Of a DNA stretch of 64,000 nt, positions 27,075 to 35,815 are shown piece after piece. The stretch's first letter is position 1. The number at the start of each line of letters is the position of its first letter. The notes beneath the pieces were generated by a model, which searched no databases, was not told where the DNA came from, and was given only the letters and a program-made list of their open reading frames with translations. The stretch is from Fluviicola sp. (GTDB taxonomy: Bacteria > Bacteroidota > Bacteroidia > Flavobacteriales_D > Crocinitomicaceae). The position numbers and the translations under genes were made by a program. The DNA lies in NCBI GenBank assembly GCA_029866325.1, contig JARWZO010000004.1, forward strand, positions 1 to 64,000. The letters are read 5' to 3'.

Positions 27075-28168
27075 AAGTAGTTGGATTGTTGTTAGTGTGT
27101 TTTTTCTTACTGAAATGTACACAACCCTCTGAAAATAAGAAACAAATTGAAGGTGCTGTTGAGGTCCGCTACGCAAAGCATTTTAAACTCTCACAACATG
27201 AACATTATGTGGTGTTGAGCATTCTGCAACCCGAAACCGGAAAGGTGGAGCGTGAATATGCCTTGGTGAAAAAAGCAGAGAAATCCTTTGCGCCTGCTGG
27301 AATGGATCAGATAGAAGTACCGGTGAAGCGAATGGCTGTACTTTCTACCACACACATCGGTATGTTGGATGCTATAGATGGGCTGAGTTTTGTGAAAGGA
27401 GCAACGGATAAAAACTTCATTGCGAATAAAACGATTCTCAAAGGAATTGAAGCAGGTGAAATAGTTGGGTTTTCAGATGAAACAACCATTACTCCAGAAC
27501 AATTGCTCGGAAACGAGATTTCACTGGTTGTTTACAGCGGATTTGGAAAAGGTTTTCCCAACGAAGAAAAACTAAAACAATTGGATGTCCTTGCCTTAGC
27601 CGATTATGATTGGCGCGAAGAACATCCGCTCGGAAAAGCAGAATGGATCAAGGTTTTTGGCTTTTTAACCGGTAAGGAAAAGGAAGCGATGGACTATTTT
27701 TCAACCGTTGAGAAAACGTACAACAAGACCAAAAAGAAGTTGAAAAACGTTAAGAATCGTCAGGAAGTTCTGGTAGGTTCACTCATTGGTGAAAGCTGGT
27801 TTGCGCCGGCCGGTGAGAGTTACATGGCTCAATTATTGCGCGATGCGGGTTCAGATTATATCTACAAAGACATGAAAGGTACCGGTAGTTGTGAACGAAC
27901 ATTGGAGCAGGTGTTCAAAGATCAACAATCAACAAAACTGTGGATCAACGCCGGAGCTACATCACTTCCGGATTTATTGAAACAGCAGCAGAAATACGGT
28001 TTGTTCACTTCTTTCAAAGAAGGTAAGGTGTATTGTTATACCCACAACAGCAACTATTTCTGGGAAATGGGAGCCGTGAATCCGCATTGGATTTTAAGTG
28101 ATTTGGCCACCATTTGCGGACAGCAAAAAGGAACCCCGTTGCATTTCTACAAGCAACTTGAACAATAA
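27071..28168 (+). CDS. ABC transporter substrate-binding protein (BtuF/FecB family)
   Basis: A 365-residue envelope protein of the cluster A-II family that captures a metal chelate such as cobalamin, heme or an iron siderophore. A hydrophobic signal ends FFLLKC; Cys16 is probably lipidated although Lys at -1 is atypical. Conserved segments are VPVKRMAVLSTTHIGMLDAI, the VLVGSLIGESWFAPAGESYMAQLLRDAG strand-helix in the second lobe, and the C-terminal FWEMGAVNPHWILSDLATI. The ATG at 27071 overlaps the PaiB stop (ATGA); six earlier codons in frame are ignored. The ligand is not identifiable from sequence alone. Confidence 0.85.
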   Translation: MKVVGLLLVCFFLLKCTQPSENKKQIEGAVEVRYAKHFKLSQHEHYVVLSILQPETGKVEREYALVKKAEKSFAPAGMDQIEVPVKRMAVLSTTHIGMLDAIDGLSFVKGATDKNFIANKTILKGIEAGEIVGFSDETTITPEQLLGNEISLVVYSGFGKGFPNEEKLKQLDVLALADYDWREEHPLGKAEWIKVFGFLTGKEKEAMDYFSTVEKTYNKTKKKLKNVKNRQEVLVGSLIGESWFAPAGESYMAQLLRDAGSDYIYKDMKGTGSCERTLEQVFKDQQSTKLWINAGATSLPDLLKQQQKYGLFTSFKEGKVYCYTHNSNYFWEMGAVNPHWILSDLATICGQQKGTPLHFYKQLEQ

Positions 28169-28171
28169 ACA

Positions 28172-29158
28172 ATGAAGCGACTCCATGTATTTCTCTTGTT
28201 GTTTTTAGTAGGGTTGGTTATTCTAACCCTTGGCTTTCCGCATCAAGAAGAAGCGTGGTTTGAATCGTTTTTTCCTGCGGAAGGAAAAGAAAAGTTTCAG
28301 TACATTTTACTCACCGAATTTCGCATTCCGCGTTTGGTGATAGCACTTGTAGCAGGTGCGTCGCTTTCGGTTTGCGGGCTGTTATTACAAACATTGCTCA
28401 ACAATCCATTGGCAGGTCCCTCCATTCTAGGACTGACTTCCGGAGCACATTTGTTCGTGGCGCTCACCATTCTTGCCGCGGGATATCTTTCGGGAACCTT
28501 ATTAGATCTGAGTATCACCGTTGCCTCGGCTGTCGGTTCATTGTTGTTTGGGTTGATCATTTTACTCATGGCAAACCGTGTGAAATCACAGGTTTCGCTC
28601 TTGTTAGTAGGTATGATGCTTGGAACGTTTGTTTCTGCCGTGACCGGAATTTTACTTTCCAAATCAGATCCAACGGCATTGAAAGCCTTTACTTTATGGA
28701 GTTTCGGGTCGTTGCAGCAAGTGAGTTTAAATCAACTGCCACTGATTGTAGTAATCTCTTTATTGGGGATTTCGGCAACTTTTTTTCTGGTAAAACCACT
28801 TAATGGGTTGGTACTTGGAGAACGTCAGGCTACCGTACTCGGTGTTCATTTACGCAGATCTCAATGGCAGATTTTAGCCGTTGTCTCGGTATTAACGGGT
28901 TTGGTAACGGCCTTTTGCGGACCAATCGCCTTTGTAGGTTTGATTGTTCCCAACATCGTGAAAATCTTCTATAAAACAGCAAACCATCGGGTATTGTTAA
29001 TCGGAACTATCATCATCGGTGCCGGTTTCATGTTGCTGTGCGATTTACTGATTGTAGTAATGGAACCAGTTATTGTTTTACCTATCAACAGTCTTACTTC
29101 CCTTATTGGAGCTCCGGTAGCGGTGGCATTGCTGTTAAAAAAGATGCGCCATGCTTGA
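28172..29158 (+). CDS. FecCD/BtuC-family ABC transporter permease
   Basis: A 328-residue inner-membrane permease with about ten hydrophobic segments. Family marks: RIPRLVIALVAGASLSVCGLLLQTLLNNPLAGPSILGLTSGA near residues 50-90, GERQATVLGVHLRRSQW in the middle, and FCGPIAFVGLIVPNIVK, the ATPase-contact region. It follows the binding-protein gene by three bases and overlaps the ATPase gene by eight. Confidence 0.93.
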   Translation: MKRLHVFLLLFLVGLVILTLGFPHQEEAWFESFFPAEGKEKFQYILLTEFRIPRLVIALVAGASLSVCGLLLQTLLNNPLAGPSILGLTSGAHLFVALTILAAGYLSGTLLDLSITVASAVGSLLFGLIILLMANRVKSQVSLLLVGMMLGTFVSAVTGILLSKSDPTALKAFTLWSFGSLQQVSLNQLPLIVVISLLGISATFFLVKPLNGLVLGERQATVLGVHLRRSQWQILAVVSVLTGLVTAFCGPIAFVGLIVPNIVKIFYKTANHRVLLIGTIIIGAGFMLLCDLLIVVMEPVIVLPINSLTSLIGAPVAVALLLKKMRHA

Positions 29159-29861
29159 GATGCGTCAGGTAAACATCGGTCGGACCAAAACGCTCTATTC
29201 CATTGATGAGGTAACGCTGCATCCGGGTAAACTGTATGCACTTATCGGAGCCAATGGAGCCGGAAAATCGACTTTGTTAGATGCGATAGCACTTGGTGAT
29301 TACAGAAGTGGCGAAATCCGGTTGAATAATTCCTCTATCGCCAATCTTTCATTGCGTGAACGGGCTTTGTCGGTTGCCTTGGTAGAAAGCCGTTTTCATG
29401 GTTCGGAATACCTCTCAACGCAAGAGTATCTTGATTTGGGGCGTTTCCCGCACACCGGTTTTCAGGGTTTGCTTAGTGATTCGGATAAAGCCGTTGTCAA
29501 TCGCGTGGTTGAACAATTGCAATTAGAGCATTTGCTGAAACAATCTACCTCCACACTAAGTGATGGTGAACGTCAGCGAGCGAGTATAGCTCGGGCATTG
29601 ATTCAGGAAACGGTTGTCATCTTGCTTGATGAACCAACTTCTTTTTTGGATTATCCCAACAAACGAGCCATCATGCAGCTGCTGAAAACCATCGCGCACG
29701 AGCAGCAGAAAATGATTTTACTCGCTTCGCACGATTTGGAGCTATGCCTCGATTATTGCGATGAAAGTTTGGTAATCAACCCTGAAACGAAGCAATTGGA
29801 ACAATATCAAGTAGCTGGTTTACCCTTAAATGAACTCATCACGAAGGCTTTTGGGGCTTAG
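29151..29861 (+). CDS. ABC transporter ATP-binding protein (BtuD/FecE type)
   Basis: A 236-residue ATPase for the preceding permease. Walker A GANGAGKS is at 33-40, the signature LSDGERQR at 136-143, Walker B VVILLDEP at about 155-162, and the switch His in LASHDLEL. LSDGERQR is frequent in the Bacteroidota B12/siderophore-type ATPases. Its 3' end overlaps the convergent ORF6N gene by 23 bases, which is unusual but plausible for convergent genes. Confidence 0.93.
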   Translation: MLEMRQVNIGRTKTLYSIDEVTLHPGKLYALIGANGAGKSTLLDAIALGDYRSGEIRLNNSSIANLSLRERALSVALVESRFHGSEYLSTQEYLDLGRFPHTGFQGLLSDSDKAVVNRVVEQLQLEHLLKQSTSTLSDGERQRASIARALIQETVVILLDEPTSFLDYPNKRAIMQLLKTIAHEQQKMILLASHDLELCLDYCDESLVINPETKQLEQYQVAGLPLNELITKAFGA

Positions 29862-30375
29862 ACTTCTGTTGCTTAAACCCAATAGCTGGTCGGTCTACAA
29901 TCGATTCACGAAGTAGTTCTTTCATACACTCAAATACCGTCATTATTTTTTCATCATGATCGGCCATTCGGTCTTCTAGTTCGTTGACTTTCTTTAGTAA
30001 TTCATGCTGACTGGAAAGCAGTTCACGCATTCCGGAGAAAACACGAATAATCTGAATGTTTACTTGAATGGCAATGCCACTGTTCAATACACTTGAAAGC
30101 ATTGCTACTCCTTGTTCGGTGAAAGCCATGGGTGTATAACGCGATCCTCCCCAACTTGAGGTGCCAATTTGGCACCTCAAGATTTCGACTTCTTCAGGTG
30201 TGAGTTCAAACATGAAATCATCCGGAAAACGTTCAATGTTGCGTTTTACCTGCCGTTTTAAATACTTGGTTTCGACGCGATAAAGTTGAGCCAAATCGCT
30301 GTCGAGCATGATTTTTTGTTGACGAATGACGATGATTTTCTGTACAATTGTTTCGTTGGGTATAAGTGTTTCCAT
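29839..30375 (-). CDS. ORF6N domain-containing protein
   Basis: A 178-residue DNA-binding-like protein with an N-terminal ORF6N (KilA-N superfamily) domain: METLIPNETIVQKIIVIRQQ, LDSDLAQLYRVETKYLKRQVKRN and RFPDDFMFELT, followed by AFTEQGVAMLSSVLNS. A coiled-coil (about 115-160) and a Lys/Gln-rich tail follow. ORF6N is common in phage antirepressors but also occurs as isolated chromosomal genes in Bacteroidota. It lies 23 bases after the YifB/ComM gene and may be co-transcribed. Partner and target are unknown. The ATG at 30375 begins the domain; 12 more codons upstream are possible. Confidence 0.82.
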   Translation of the reverse strand: METLIPNETIVQKIIVIRQQKIMLDSDLAQLYRVETKYLKRQVKRNIERFPDDFMFELTPEEVEILRCQIGTSSWGGSRYTPMAFTEQGVAMLSSVLNSGIAIQVNIQIIRVFSGMRELLSSQHELLKKVNELEDRMADHDEKIMTVFECMKELLRESIVDRPAIGFKQQKSKPQKPS

Positions 30376-30398
30376 GTGTGATTGAATTAGTGAATGAT

Positions 30399-31937
30399 TT
30401 ATCCCGCCCACGTTTCGCGATCCAAACTACGTAACTGAATAGCTTCTGAAATATGAACGGTTTGAATAGTGGCGGCTTGTTCCAAATCGGCTATAGTGCG
30501 TGCCACTTTCAGAATGCGATCATAGGCGCGGGCAGAAAGACCTAATCGATCCATGGCGTGTTTCAACAATTGTCGGCAAGTATCGTCAATCACACAGAAA
30601 CGTTCCAAATCAACACGTTCCATTTGTGCATTGCAATGAATTCCAGTATGCTCTTTGAAGCGATTCAGCTGCAATAAGCGTGTTTGCATCACCCGATGAC
30701 GAATTTCACTGCTTCCTTCGGATGGAATATCATACGCCAGATCATCGAACGAAACCGGAGTAACTTCTACATGCAGATCGATACGGTCCAACAACGGTCC
30801 TGAGATACGATTGAGGTATTTCTGTACCACTCCCGGACCACAAACACACTCTTTTTCAGGATGGTTGTGGTAGCCGCACGGGCATGGGTTCATGGCAGCA
30901 ATCAGCATAATTCCCGCCGGATAGTCAACCGTAAATCGTGCACGAGAAATGGTTACCGTTCTGTCTTCTAGCGGTTGGCGCATCACTTCTAAGACCTGAC
31001 GTTTGTATTCAGGAAGTTCATCTAAAAACAAAACACCGTTGTGCGCCAATGAAATTTCGCCGGGTTGAGGATAAGTTCCACCACCAACCAAGGCTACATC
31101 GCTGATTGTGTGATGCGGTTTTCGGAAAGGACGTTGTGTAATCAGTCCGACACGTTTACCGATTTTCCCGGCAACAGAGTGAATCTTGGTGGTTTCCAAG
31201 GATTCTTCCAAACTCATTGGTGGTAAAATGGTTGGCAAACGTTTGGCAAGCATTGATTTTCCGGCTCCGGGCGGACCAATCAAAATCACGTTGTGACCAC
31301 CGGCAGCTGCAATTTCAAACGCTCGTTTGATAGTGGTTTGCCCTTTTACATCTTTAAAATCAACATCAGCATGAATGAGTTGTCGTTCAAATTCAGCCTG
31401 AATGTTAAAGCGGGTGGGAGCAATCTCCGATTCGCCATTGAGCAATTGCACCACTTCCTGCATGGTTTTTAATCCATACACATCAATTCCTTCCACAATG
31501 GCTGCTTCTTCAGCGTTGAGTTCAGGCAAAATGATTCCTTTGAATCCTTCCTGTTTGGCTTGCATGGCAATGGGAAGTACTCCTTTTATGGGTTGCAGTC
31601 CGCCGTCGAGGGAAAGCTCACCCAGCAGAATGTATTCTTCCAACCGTTCCAGGTGAATTTGTCCGCTAGCTGCTAAAATTCCCATTGCAATTGCAAGATC
31701 GAACGTCGATCCTTCCTTGCGGATGTCGGCCGGGGCCATGTTGACGGTGATTTCTTTTCCCGGATAACTGAAATCATTGTTTTTGAGCGCCGCTTTAATC
31801 CGCTGGTGGCTTTCGCGCACCGCATTGTCGGGCAGTCCGACCAATATAAAATTCACGCCATTGGCAATGTTTACTTCGATGGTAATAGTAGTGGCGTCGA
31901 TACCGAAAACGGCACTTCCGTAAGTTTTGACAAGCAT
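30399..31937 (-). CDS. comM: YifB/ComM-family Mg chelatase-like AAA+ ATPase
   Basis: A 512-residue AAA+ protein. An N-terminal LonC-like domain (about 1-170, GIDATTITIEVNIANGVNFILVGLPD) precedes the Mg-chelatase AAA+ core with Walker A GPPGAGKSMLAK and Walker B VLFLDELPEY. A Cys-rich zinc-binding insert NPCPCGYHNHPEKECVCGP and a C-terminal helical domain (GLSARAYDRILKVARTIADL) follow. ComM acts as a branch-migration helicase in natural transformation of Vibrio; whether this organism is competent is not known. It heads a unit with the ORF6N gene. Confidence 0.93.
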   Translation of the reverse strand: MLVKTYGSAVFGIDATTITIEVNIANGVNFILVGLPDNAVRESHQRIKAALKNNDFSYPGKEITVNMAPADIRKEGSTFDLAIAMGILAASGQIHLERLEEYILLGELSLDGGLQPIKGVLPIAMQAKQEGFKGIILPELNAEEAAIVEGIDVYGLKTMQEVVQLLNGESEIAPTRFNIQAEFERQLIHADVDFKDVKGQTTIKRAFEIAAAGGHNVILIGPPGAGKSMLAKRLPTILPPMSLEESLETTKIHSVAGKIGKRVGLITQRPFRKPHHTISDVALVGGGTYPQPGEISLAHNGVLFLDELPEYKRQVLEVMRQPLEDRTVTISRARFTVDYPAGIMLIAAMNPCPCGYHNHPEKECVCGPGVVQKYLNRISGPLLDRIDLHVEVTPVSFDDLAYDIPSEGSSEIRHRVMQTRLLQLNRFKEHTGIHCNAQMERVDLERFCVIDDTCRQLLKHAMDRLGLSARAYDRILKVARTIADLEQAATIQTVHISEAIQLRSLDRETWAG

Positions 31938-32047
31938 ATCTTTTCGTGTTTTTTACTTTAAGATATGCAGAAAGTTGATTTGAAACAAGTTTTTTGATTA
32001 TTAATTAATCAAAATAAGACTAGAAATAGCGCTTTTTAATTGGGTCG

Positions 32048-32135
32048 AACTCTCGTTATTTAGGCTAAAATAGCGTTCGTAATATTGCGAAATTACAACG
32101 GTTGTTTGATATGCCAATTTGCAATATTACGAACG
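32048..32135. repeat. Long conserved hairpin element, copy 2
   Basis: The left arm starts at 32074 and the right arm ends at 32135; both arms and the loop segment TTTGATATGCCA match the copy at 25000-25062. It is preceded by GAACTCTCGTTATTTAGG (32048-32065), matching GAACTCACGTTATTTTAGG upstream of copy 1, so the shared unit is about 90 bases. It sits between tpx and the YifB/ComM gene, both on the minus strand. The rest of the 31938-32209 intergenic region shows no gene. Confidence 0.75.
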
Positions 32136-32209
32136 CTTGTATCTCTTGTTTTTGAGTGTCGGTATTTCAAACCAAATGATGATGTAGAATACTACACCTG
32201 TATTGGTGA

Positions 32210-32707
32210 TTACAACACTGCCAACGCCGCCTCATAATTCGGTTCATCCTTAATATCAGGAACCAGTTCCACGTATGTTACTGTGTGATTCTCATCCAAC
32301 ACAATCACAGCGCGGGCATGCAACCCTTTCATTTTACCGTCGATTAACTCCAATCCGTAATCTTTACCGAAATCACCGGTATTGAAGTCAGAAAGGGTTA
32401 ATACATTGTTCAATCCTTCGGCACCGCAAAAACGTTTTTGTGCAAAAGGTAAATCGCGCGAAATGCACAAGACTTTTGTGTTTTCAAGATTAGAAGCCAA
32501 TTGATTGAATTGTCTTACCGAAGTGGCACATGTACTTGTATCGATGCTTGGAAAGATATTCAGGATCAAACGAGTTCCTGAAAAAGCATCAAGTGAAGCA
32601 TTGCTTAAATCTGTTTGAACCAAGTTAAAATTGTGTGCGGTTGAACCGACAGTGGGTAAATCCCCGTTCGTGTGAAGCGGATTTCCGCCAAGTGCTACTG
32701 AAGCCAT
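32210..32707 (-). CDS. tpx: Thiol peroxidase
   Basis: A 165-residue cytoplasmic atypical 2-Cys peroxiredoxin that reduces hydroperoxides with thioredoxin. It has the N-terminal VALGGNPLHTNGDLP segment, the peroxidatic Cys60 in PSIDTSTCATSVRQF and the resolving Cys94 in KRFCGAEG. The length is standard. A minus-strand TACTTTTA just before the ATG is one base from a -7 element. Confidence 0.96.
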   Translation of the reverse strand: MASVALGGNPLHTNGDLPTVGSTAHNFNLVQTDLSNASLDAFSGTRLILNIFPSIDTSTCATSVRQFNQLASNLENTKVLCISRDLPFAQKRFCGAEGLNNVLTLSDFNTGDFGKDYGLELIDGKMKGLHARAVIVLDENHTVTYVELVPDIKDEPNYEAALAVL

Positions 32708-32779
32708 AAGATCTGTGTTTTGTTGGTAAAAGTAACAATCAATGAGAGCTTAAGTTCGAAAGTAATAGCCAAAAATTGT

Positions 32780-33439
32780 TTAAACAACCTCCAATTTCCA
32801 TTTGATGCTTCGCCGTTTATGGGGCTGATTTTTCAAGCGATACGTTTTGGGATAAAAGAAAAAACTGGCTCCACCTGCTCCTAAAGCAATTCCGGTAGAA
32901 ATTACTAAGTTTTTACCTGAAACAAGGCTTTTGTTTTTCTTCGGAACGATGAAAGCAACGGCCAGCACTACCATGTTGCCGATCATATTGAGGTAAGCCG
33001 TAGATTGCAGAATTCCTACCACTTGCTTATAGGTAGTTCTGTTTAGTTGCAAGGTATGAATCTCTGAAAACGGAACTGTAATAATCCGCGGAACAGCCAA
33101 ACTGTCTTCTGATTTCCAATAATGTGAATCATCGATGGTACCATTGTACCAATAGGAAAGTACATGTTCTTGTTGCACTTCCAACCGAATGGTACTATCT
33201 GAATAACCGATCAGTTTTCCAATCGCGTTTCGTTGCTGTTGCCGGATGAGTGAATCATGAAAATCAATAAACTGAATGGTCAACAAGCTGCCTGTGTCAA
33301 GAATCAAGTGATTTTTGGCCTTAGAAAGCGATCGTATTGCTAATCTGTTAGGGAGCAAAATACTGGTATCACCCGATTGACCGAATGTCATCGTACCAAA
33401 GAAAAGCCCCAGAATCAGCAATAAAATGCGTGTTGACAT
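32780..33439 (-). CDS. Hypothetical envelope protein, tandem paralogue 2
   Basis: A 219-residue exported protein: a signal peptide (about 1-20, ending TFGQ), a beta-rich middle with repeated short strands, and one or two membrane segments near the C-terminus (GNMVVLAVAFIVP and ISTGIALGAGGASFFFYP). The closing segment YPKTYRLKNQPHKRRSIKWKLEV matches the upstream neighbour's closing segment, and DTSILLPNRLAIRS matches its N-terminal DSSILLPNRLVISS. No family was recognised. The start at 33439 begins the signal peptide. Confidence 0.65.
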   Translation of the reverse strand: MSTRILLLILGLFFGTMTFGQSGDTSILLPNRLAIRSLSKAKNHLILDTGSLLTIQFIDFHDSLIRQQQRNAIGKLIGYSDSTIRLEVQQEHVLSYWYNGTIDDSHYWKSEDSLAVPRIITVPFSEIHTLQLNRTTYKQVVGILQSTAYLNMIGNMVVLAVAFIVPKKNKSLVSGKNLVISTGIALGAGGASFFFYPKTYRLKNQPHKRRSIKWKLEVV

Positions 33440-33477
33440 AATTTCAATTTGTTGTGGCAAAAGATTTTCTGTAAACG

Positions 33478-34131
33478 TTACAGCACCTCAATCTTCCATT
33501 TAATGTTTCTTTTTTTCTTGAGTTGGTTATTTACTTTATATAGCTTCGGATAAAAAAGGTAACTCCCACCTCCGGCAGCCATAGATGTTGATGTTACAAT
33601 GAGTGCATGTTTGCCATCTGTCAGAATGGGTGATTTTGGAAATGCCAATGACGTCACCACAACACCTACACAAGCAAACATAAACATATAAACGGTAGAT
33701 TGCATGATGCCTATTACTTTACGATACTTTTCTTTATCATGTCGAATGGTGTGGATTTCAGAAAAAAGTAAGGTATCAAAATGCTGTTTCAGCGAATCGT
33801 ATTTCTGGTAATAATAAAACTGACTGGAAGTACCATCATGTTTATAGGTCGAGATACTTTCATCAACCACATGCAGGGCAAGAGAGCTGTCTGTAAAATA
33901 CACCAATTTACCTCTGAGTTCTCGATGCTGCATGCGGATGATTGAATCGGTTTTATTCACACATACTACCGAAATGCGACCGTTGGAGTCTAAAACATGG
34001 TGTTTTTTGGGATTATTGACAGAAGATATAACCAGACGATTCGGTAATAAAATACTACTATCTGCGTGTTGTGCATATGCAACCGGTATGAGGCTAGTCA
34101 GCACAATCACTAATACGATCCATCTGTACAT
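33478..34131 (-). CDS. Hypothetical envelope protein, tandem paralogue 1
   Basis: A 217-residue exported protein with a signal peptide (about 1-20, ending AYAQ). It shares with the next gene the order ILLPNRL, SIIRMQHRE, FSEIHT, GIMQSTVY, GGGSYLFYPKLYKVNNQ and RNIKWKIEV, so the pair arose by tandem duplication. The two membrane segments near the C-terminus are conserved, whereas the middle has diverged. The duplicates are 38 bases apart and co-directional. Function is unknown. Confidence 0.65.
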   Translation of the reverse strand: MYRWIVLVIVLTSLIPVAYAQHADSSILLPNRLVISSVNNPKKHHVLDSNGRISVVCVNKTDSIIRMQHRELRGKLVYFTDSSLALHVVDESISTYKHDGTSSQFYYYQKYDSLKQHFDTLLFSEIHTIRHDKEKYRKVIGIMQSTVYMFMFACVGVVVTSLAFPKSPILTDGKHALIVTSTSMAAGGGSYLFYPKLYKVNNQLKKKRNIKWKIEVL

Positions 34132-34262
34132 ACGTGCGAAATTTGCATCTGGTAATCCTACATAAAGTTAACCGTTTCGTCTTAGCATTGCCAGTTTCGG
34201 TAAAAAATAGTTACTACAATAGGGGTAATTCCTCTTCTAACTGTCATATACTAGAAAGATGA

Positions 34263-34270
34263 TAACTTTG
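34263..34270 (+). promoter_or_regulatory. -7 promoter element of the ECF sigma gene
   Basis: TAACTTTG, an exact TAnnTTTG match, 25 bases before the GTG start at 34296. Being a housekeeping-type element, it suggests basal expression of the sigma factor. Confidence 0.45.
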
Positions 34271-34295
34271 TCCAACGAAATTACAAGAAACTCGG

Positions 34296-34859
34296 GTGGA
34301 CGAACAACAACTGATAACGCTATTTGTGGCAGGTGATTTAACAACATTTGAGATGGTATTTCGTGACTATTATACCCCCCTTGTCCGATATGGAAACACG
34401 TTCCTGAAAGACTCGGATGAAACCGAAGACGTGGTGCAGCAGGTTTTTGTATCGCTGTGGGAAAAACGCACCCAACTGGACATTCATACTTCCGTACGAG
34501 CCGTATTGTACCGAGCGGTGCACAACGCCTGTTTGAACCGGTTGAAGCACCATAAAGTGCGCAGAGATTATGCCGGGGATTTTAAAAACACACAGTCCGA
34601 TTCGGAACAAACCGACGCGTTGGAAGCAGCCGAACTGCAAGAGCGAATTAATTCTGCGATAGAAGGTATGCCCGAACAATGTGCGCGAATTTTCAAAATG
34701 AGCCGGTTCGAACAACTCAAATACCAGGAAATTGCTGATCAATTGGGGCTTTCAATCAAAACAGTTGAAAACCAAATGGGGAAAGCACTTAAAATCATCC
34801 GCGAGGCATTGAAAGATTATTTGCCCTTATTCATTCTTTTTTTGTTGCAACAGCTATGA
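34296..34859 (+). CDS. ECF-family RNA polymerase sigma factor
   Basis: A 187-residue extracytoplasmic-function sigma factor. Region 2 (about 8-80) shows FEMVFRDYYTPLVRYGNTFLKDSDETEDVVQQVFVSLWEKR; region 4 (about 125-178) shows MPEQCARIFKMSRFEQLKYQEIADQLGLSIKTVENQMGKALK. It is of the Bacteroidota FecI-like type. A GTG start gives this N-terminus; no in-frame ATG is nearby. It overlaps the FecR gene by four bases, which fits a sigma/anti-sigma pair. Confidence 0.93.
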   Translation: MDEQQLITLFVAGDLTTFEMVFRDYYTPLVRYGNTFLKDSDETEDVVQQVFVSLWEKRTQLDIHTSVRAVLYRAVHNACLNRLKHHKVRRDYAGDFKNTQSDSEQTDALEAAELQERINSAIEGMPEQCARIFKMSRFEQLKYQEIADQLGLSIKTVENQMGKALKIIREALKDYLPLFILFLLQQL

Positions 34860-35815
34860 AAACAATTCACGACATAGATGCATTGATCGGCAAATACTTG
34901 CTGGGAGAAGCCTCGCCAGAAGAAGCGATGTTGCTGGAAGATTGGAAAGCGGAGTCGCAAGAAAACCAAACCTATTACGCGCAAACTGTGGCCGCACTCG
35001 GCTTGGTGGAACAATCTTTCTCTACTGAAAATGCCTGGCAAAAAGTGCAGCCCCAACTTACTGAAAATCAAGTTCCGATTAGAACACTTAACACGCGCAG
35101 GTTCTATCAGATTGCTGCTTCGATAGCAGTGCTGCTTGCGGTAGGAAGCTTTGCGGCCTATTTCTTTACCCAAACAAGCGAACAACAGTTGTTTGCTACG
35201 CAGGATATTTCAAGCAAGGTCATTCTGAAAGACGGAACGCAGGTAACGATTGCCAAAAATTCCTCCATCGAGTTACAAAATGGTTACGGTACCAATCATC
35301 GTCACTTGAAATTGAAAGGATCAGGCTATTTTTCGGTGAAACACAGTGATCAAATGCCGTTTGTGATTGATGCTGGACCACTTCATATCAAAGATTTAGG
35401 GACGAAGTTTGATGTGAATGCTGTCGGAGATACCATTTTTGTGCGTGTAGACGAAGGTGTGGTGATGATCTACAACAACGCAGGAATGAAAATCACGCTG
35501 AAAGCTACGCAAAGTGCTTATTATGTGGTTTCTACCGGCGAAATGGAGTTTGAGATTGAAACCAATGCACCAAACGGTCAGGGAAAAACCTTTGTGTTCG
35601 ACAATCAACGACTTGAAACGGTTGTGGCGCGATTGAACCAGGTCTACCAAACCGATATTCGCATCGAAACACCGGCTGTGAAAAATTGCCTCATTACCAC
35701 GCAATTTACAGACGAAGAACTCGATATGGTGCTTTCTGTGATTGCCGAAACCCTCGGGCTGACCGTCGAAAAACAAGGATCTGTTTATTGGTTAAAAGGT
35801 ACGTCATGCGAATAG
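34856..35815 (+). CDS. FecR-family anti-sigma factor
   Basis: A 319-residue inner-membrane regulator. The cytoplasmic N-terminal part (1-80, DIDALIGKYLLGEASPEE) would hold the sigma factor, one membrane helix spans about 84-104, and the periplasmic part has the FecR domain (about 115-215, KVILKDGTQVTIAKNSSI, LKLKGSGYFSVKH) and a DUF4974-like C-terminus (about 246-315). Such proteins receive a signal from the STN domain of an outer-membrane protein. The next gene encodes an STN protein and overlaps this one by ten bases. Confidence 0.93.
   Translation: MKTIHDIDALIGKYLLGEASPEEAMLLEDWKAESQENQTYYAQTVAALGLVEQSFSTENAWQKVQPQLTENQVPIRTLNTRRFYQIAASIAVLLAVGSFAAYFFTQTSEQQLFATQDISSKVILKDGTQVTIAKNSSIELQNGYGTNHRHLKLKGSGYFSVKHSDQMPFVIDAGPLHIKDLGTKFDVNAVGDTIFVRVDEGVVMIYNNAGMKITLKATQSAYYVVSTGEMEFEIETNAPNGQGKTFVFDNQRLETVVARLNQVYQTDIRIETPAVKNCLITTQFTDEELDMVLSVIAETLGLTVEKQGSVYWLKGTSCE

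Noticed and set aside
29839-30375. ORF6N gene as part of a prophage
   Set aside because: No integrase, structural, lysis or attachment-site sequence was seen nearby; both sides are ordinary chromosomal genes.
35686-35805. 40-codon extension of the STN-repeat protein inside the FecR gene
   Set aside because: The signal peptide starts at 35806; the extension overlaps the conserved FecR C-terminus and is highly basic.
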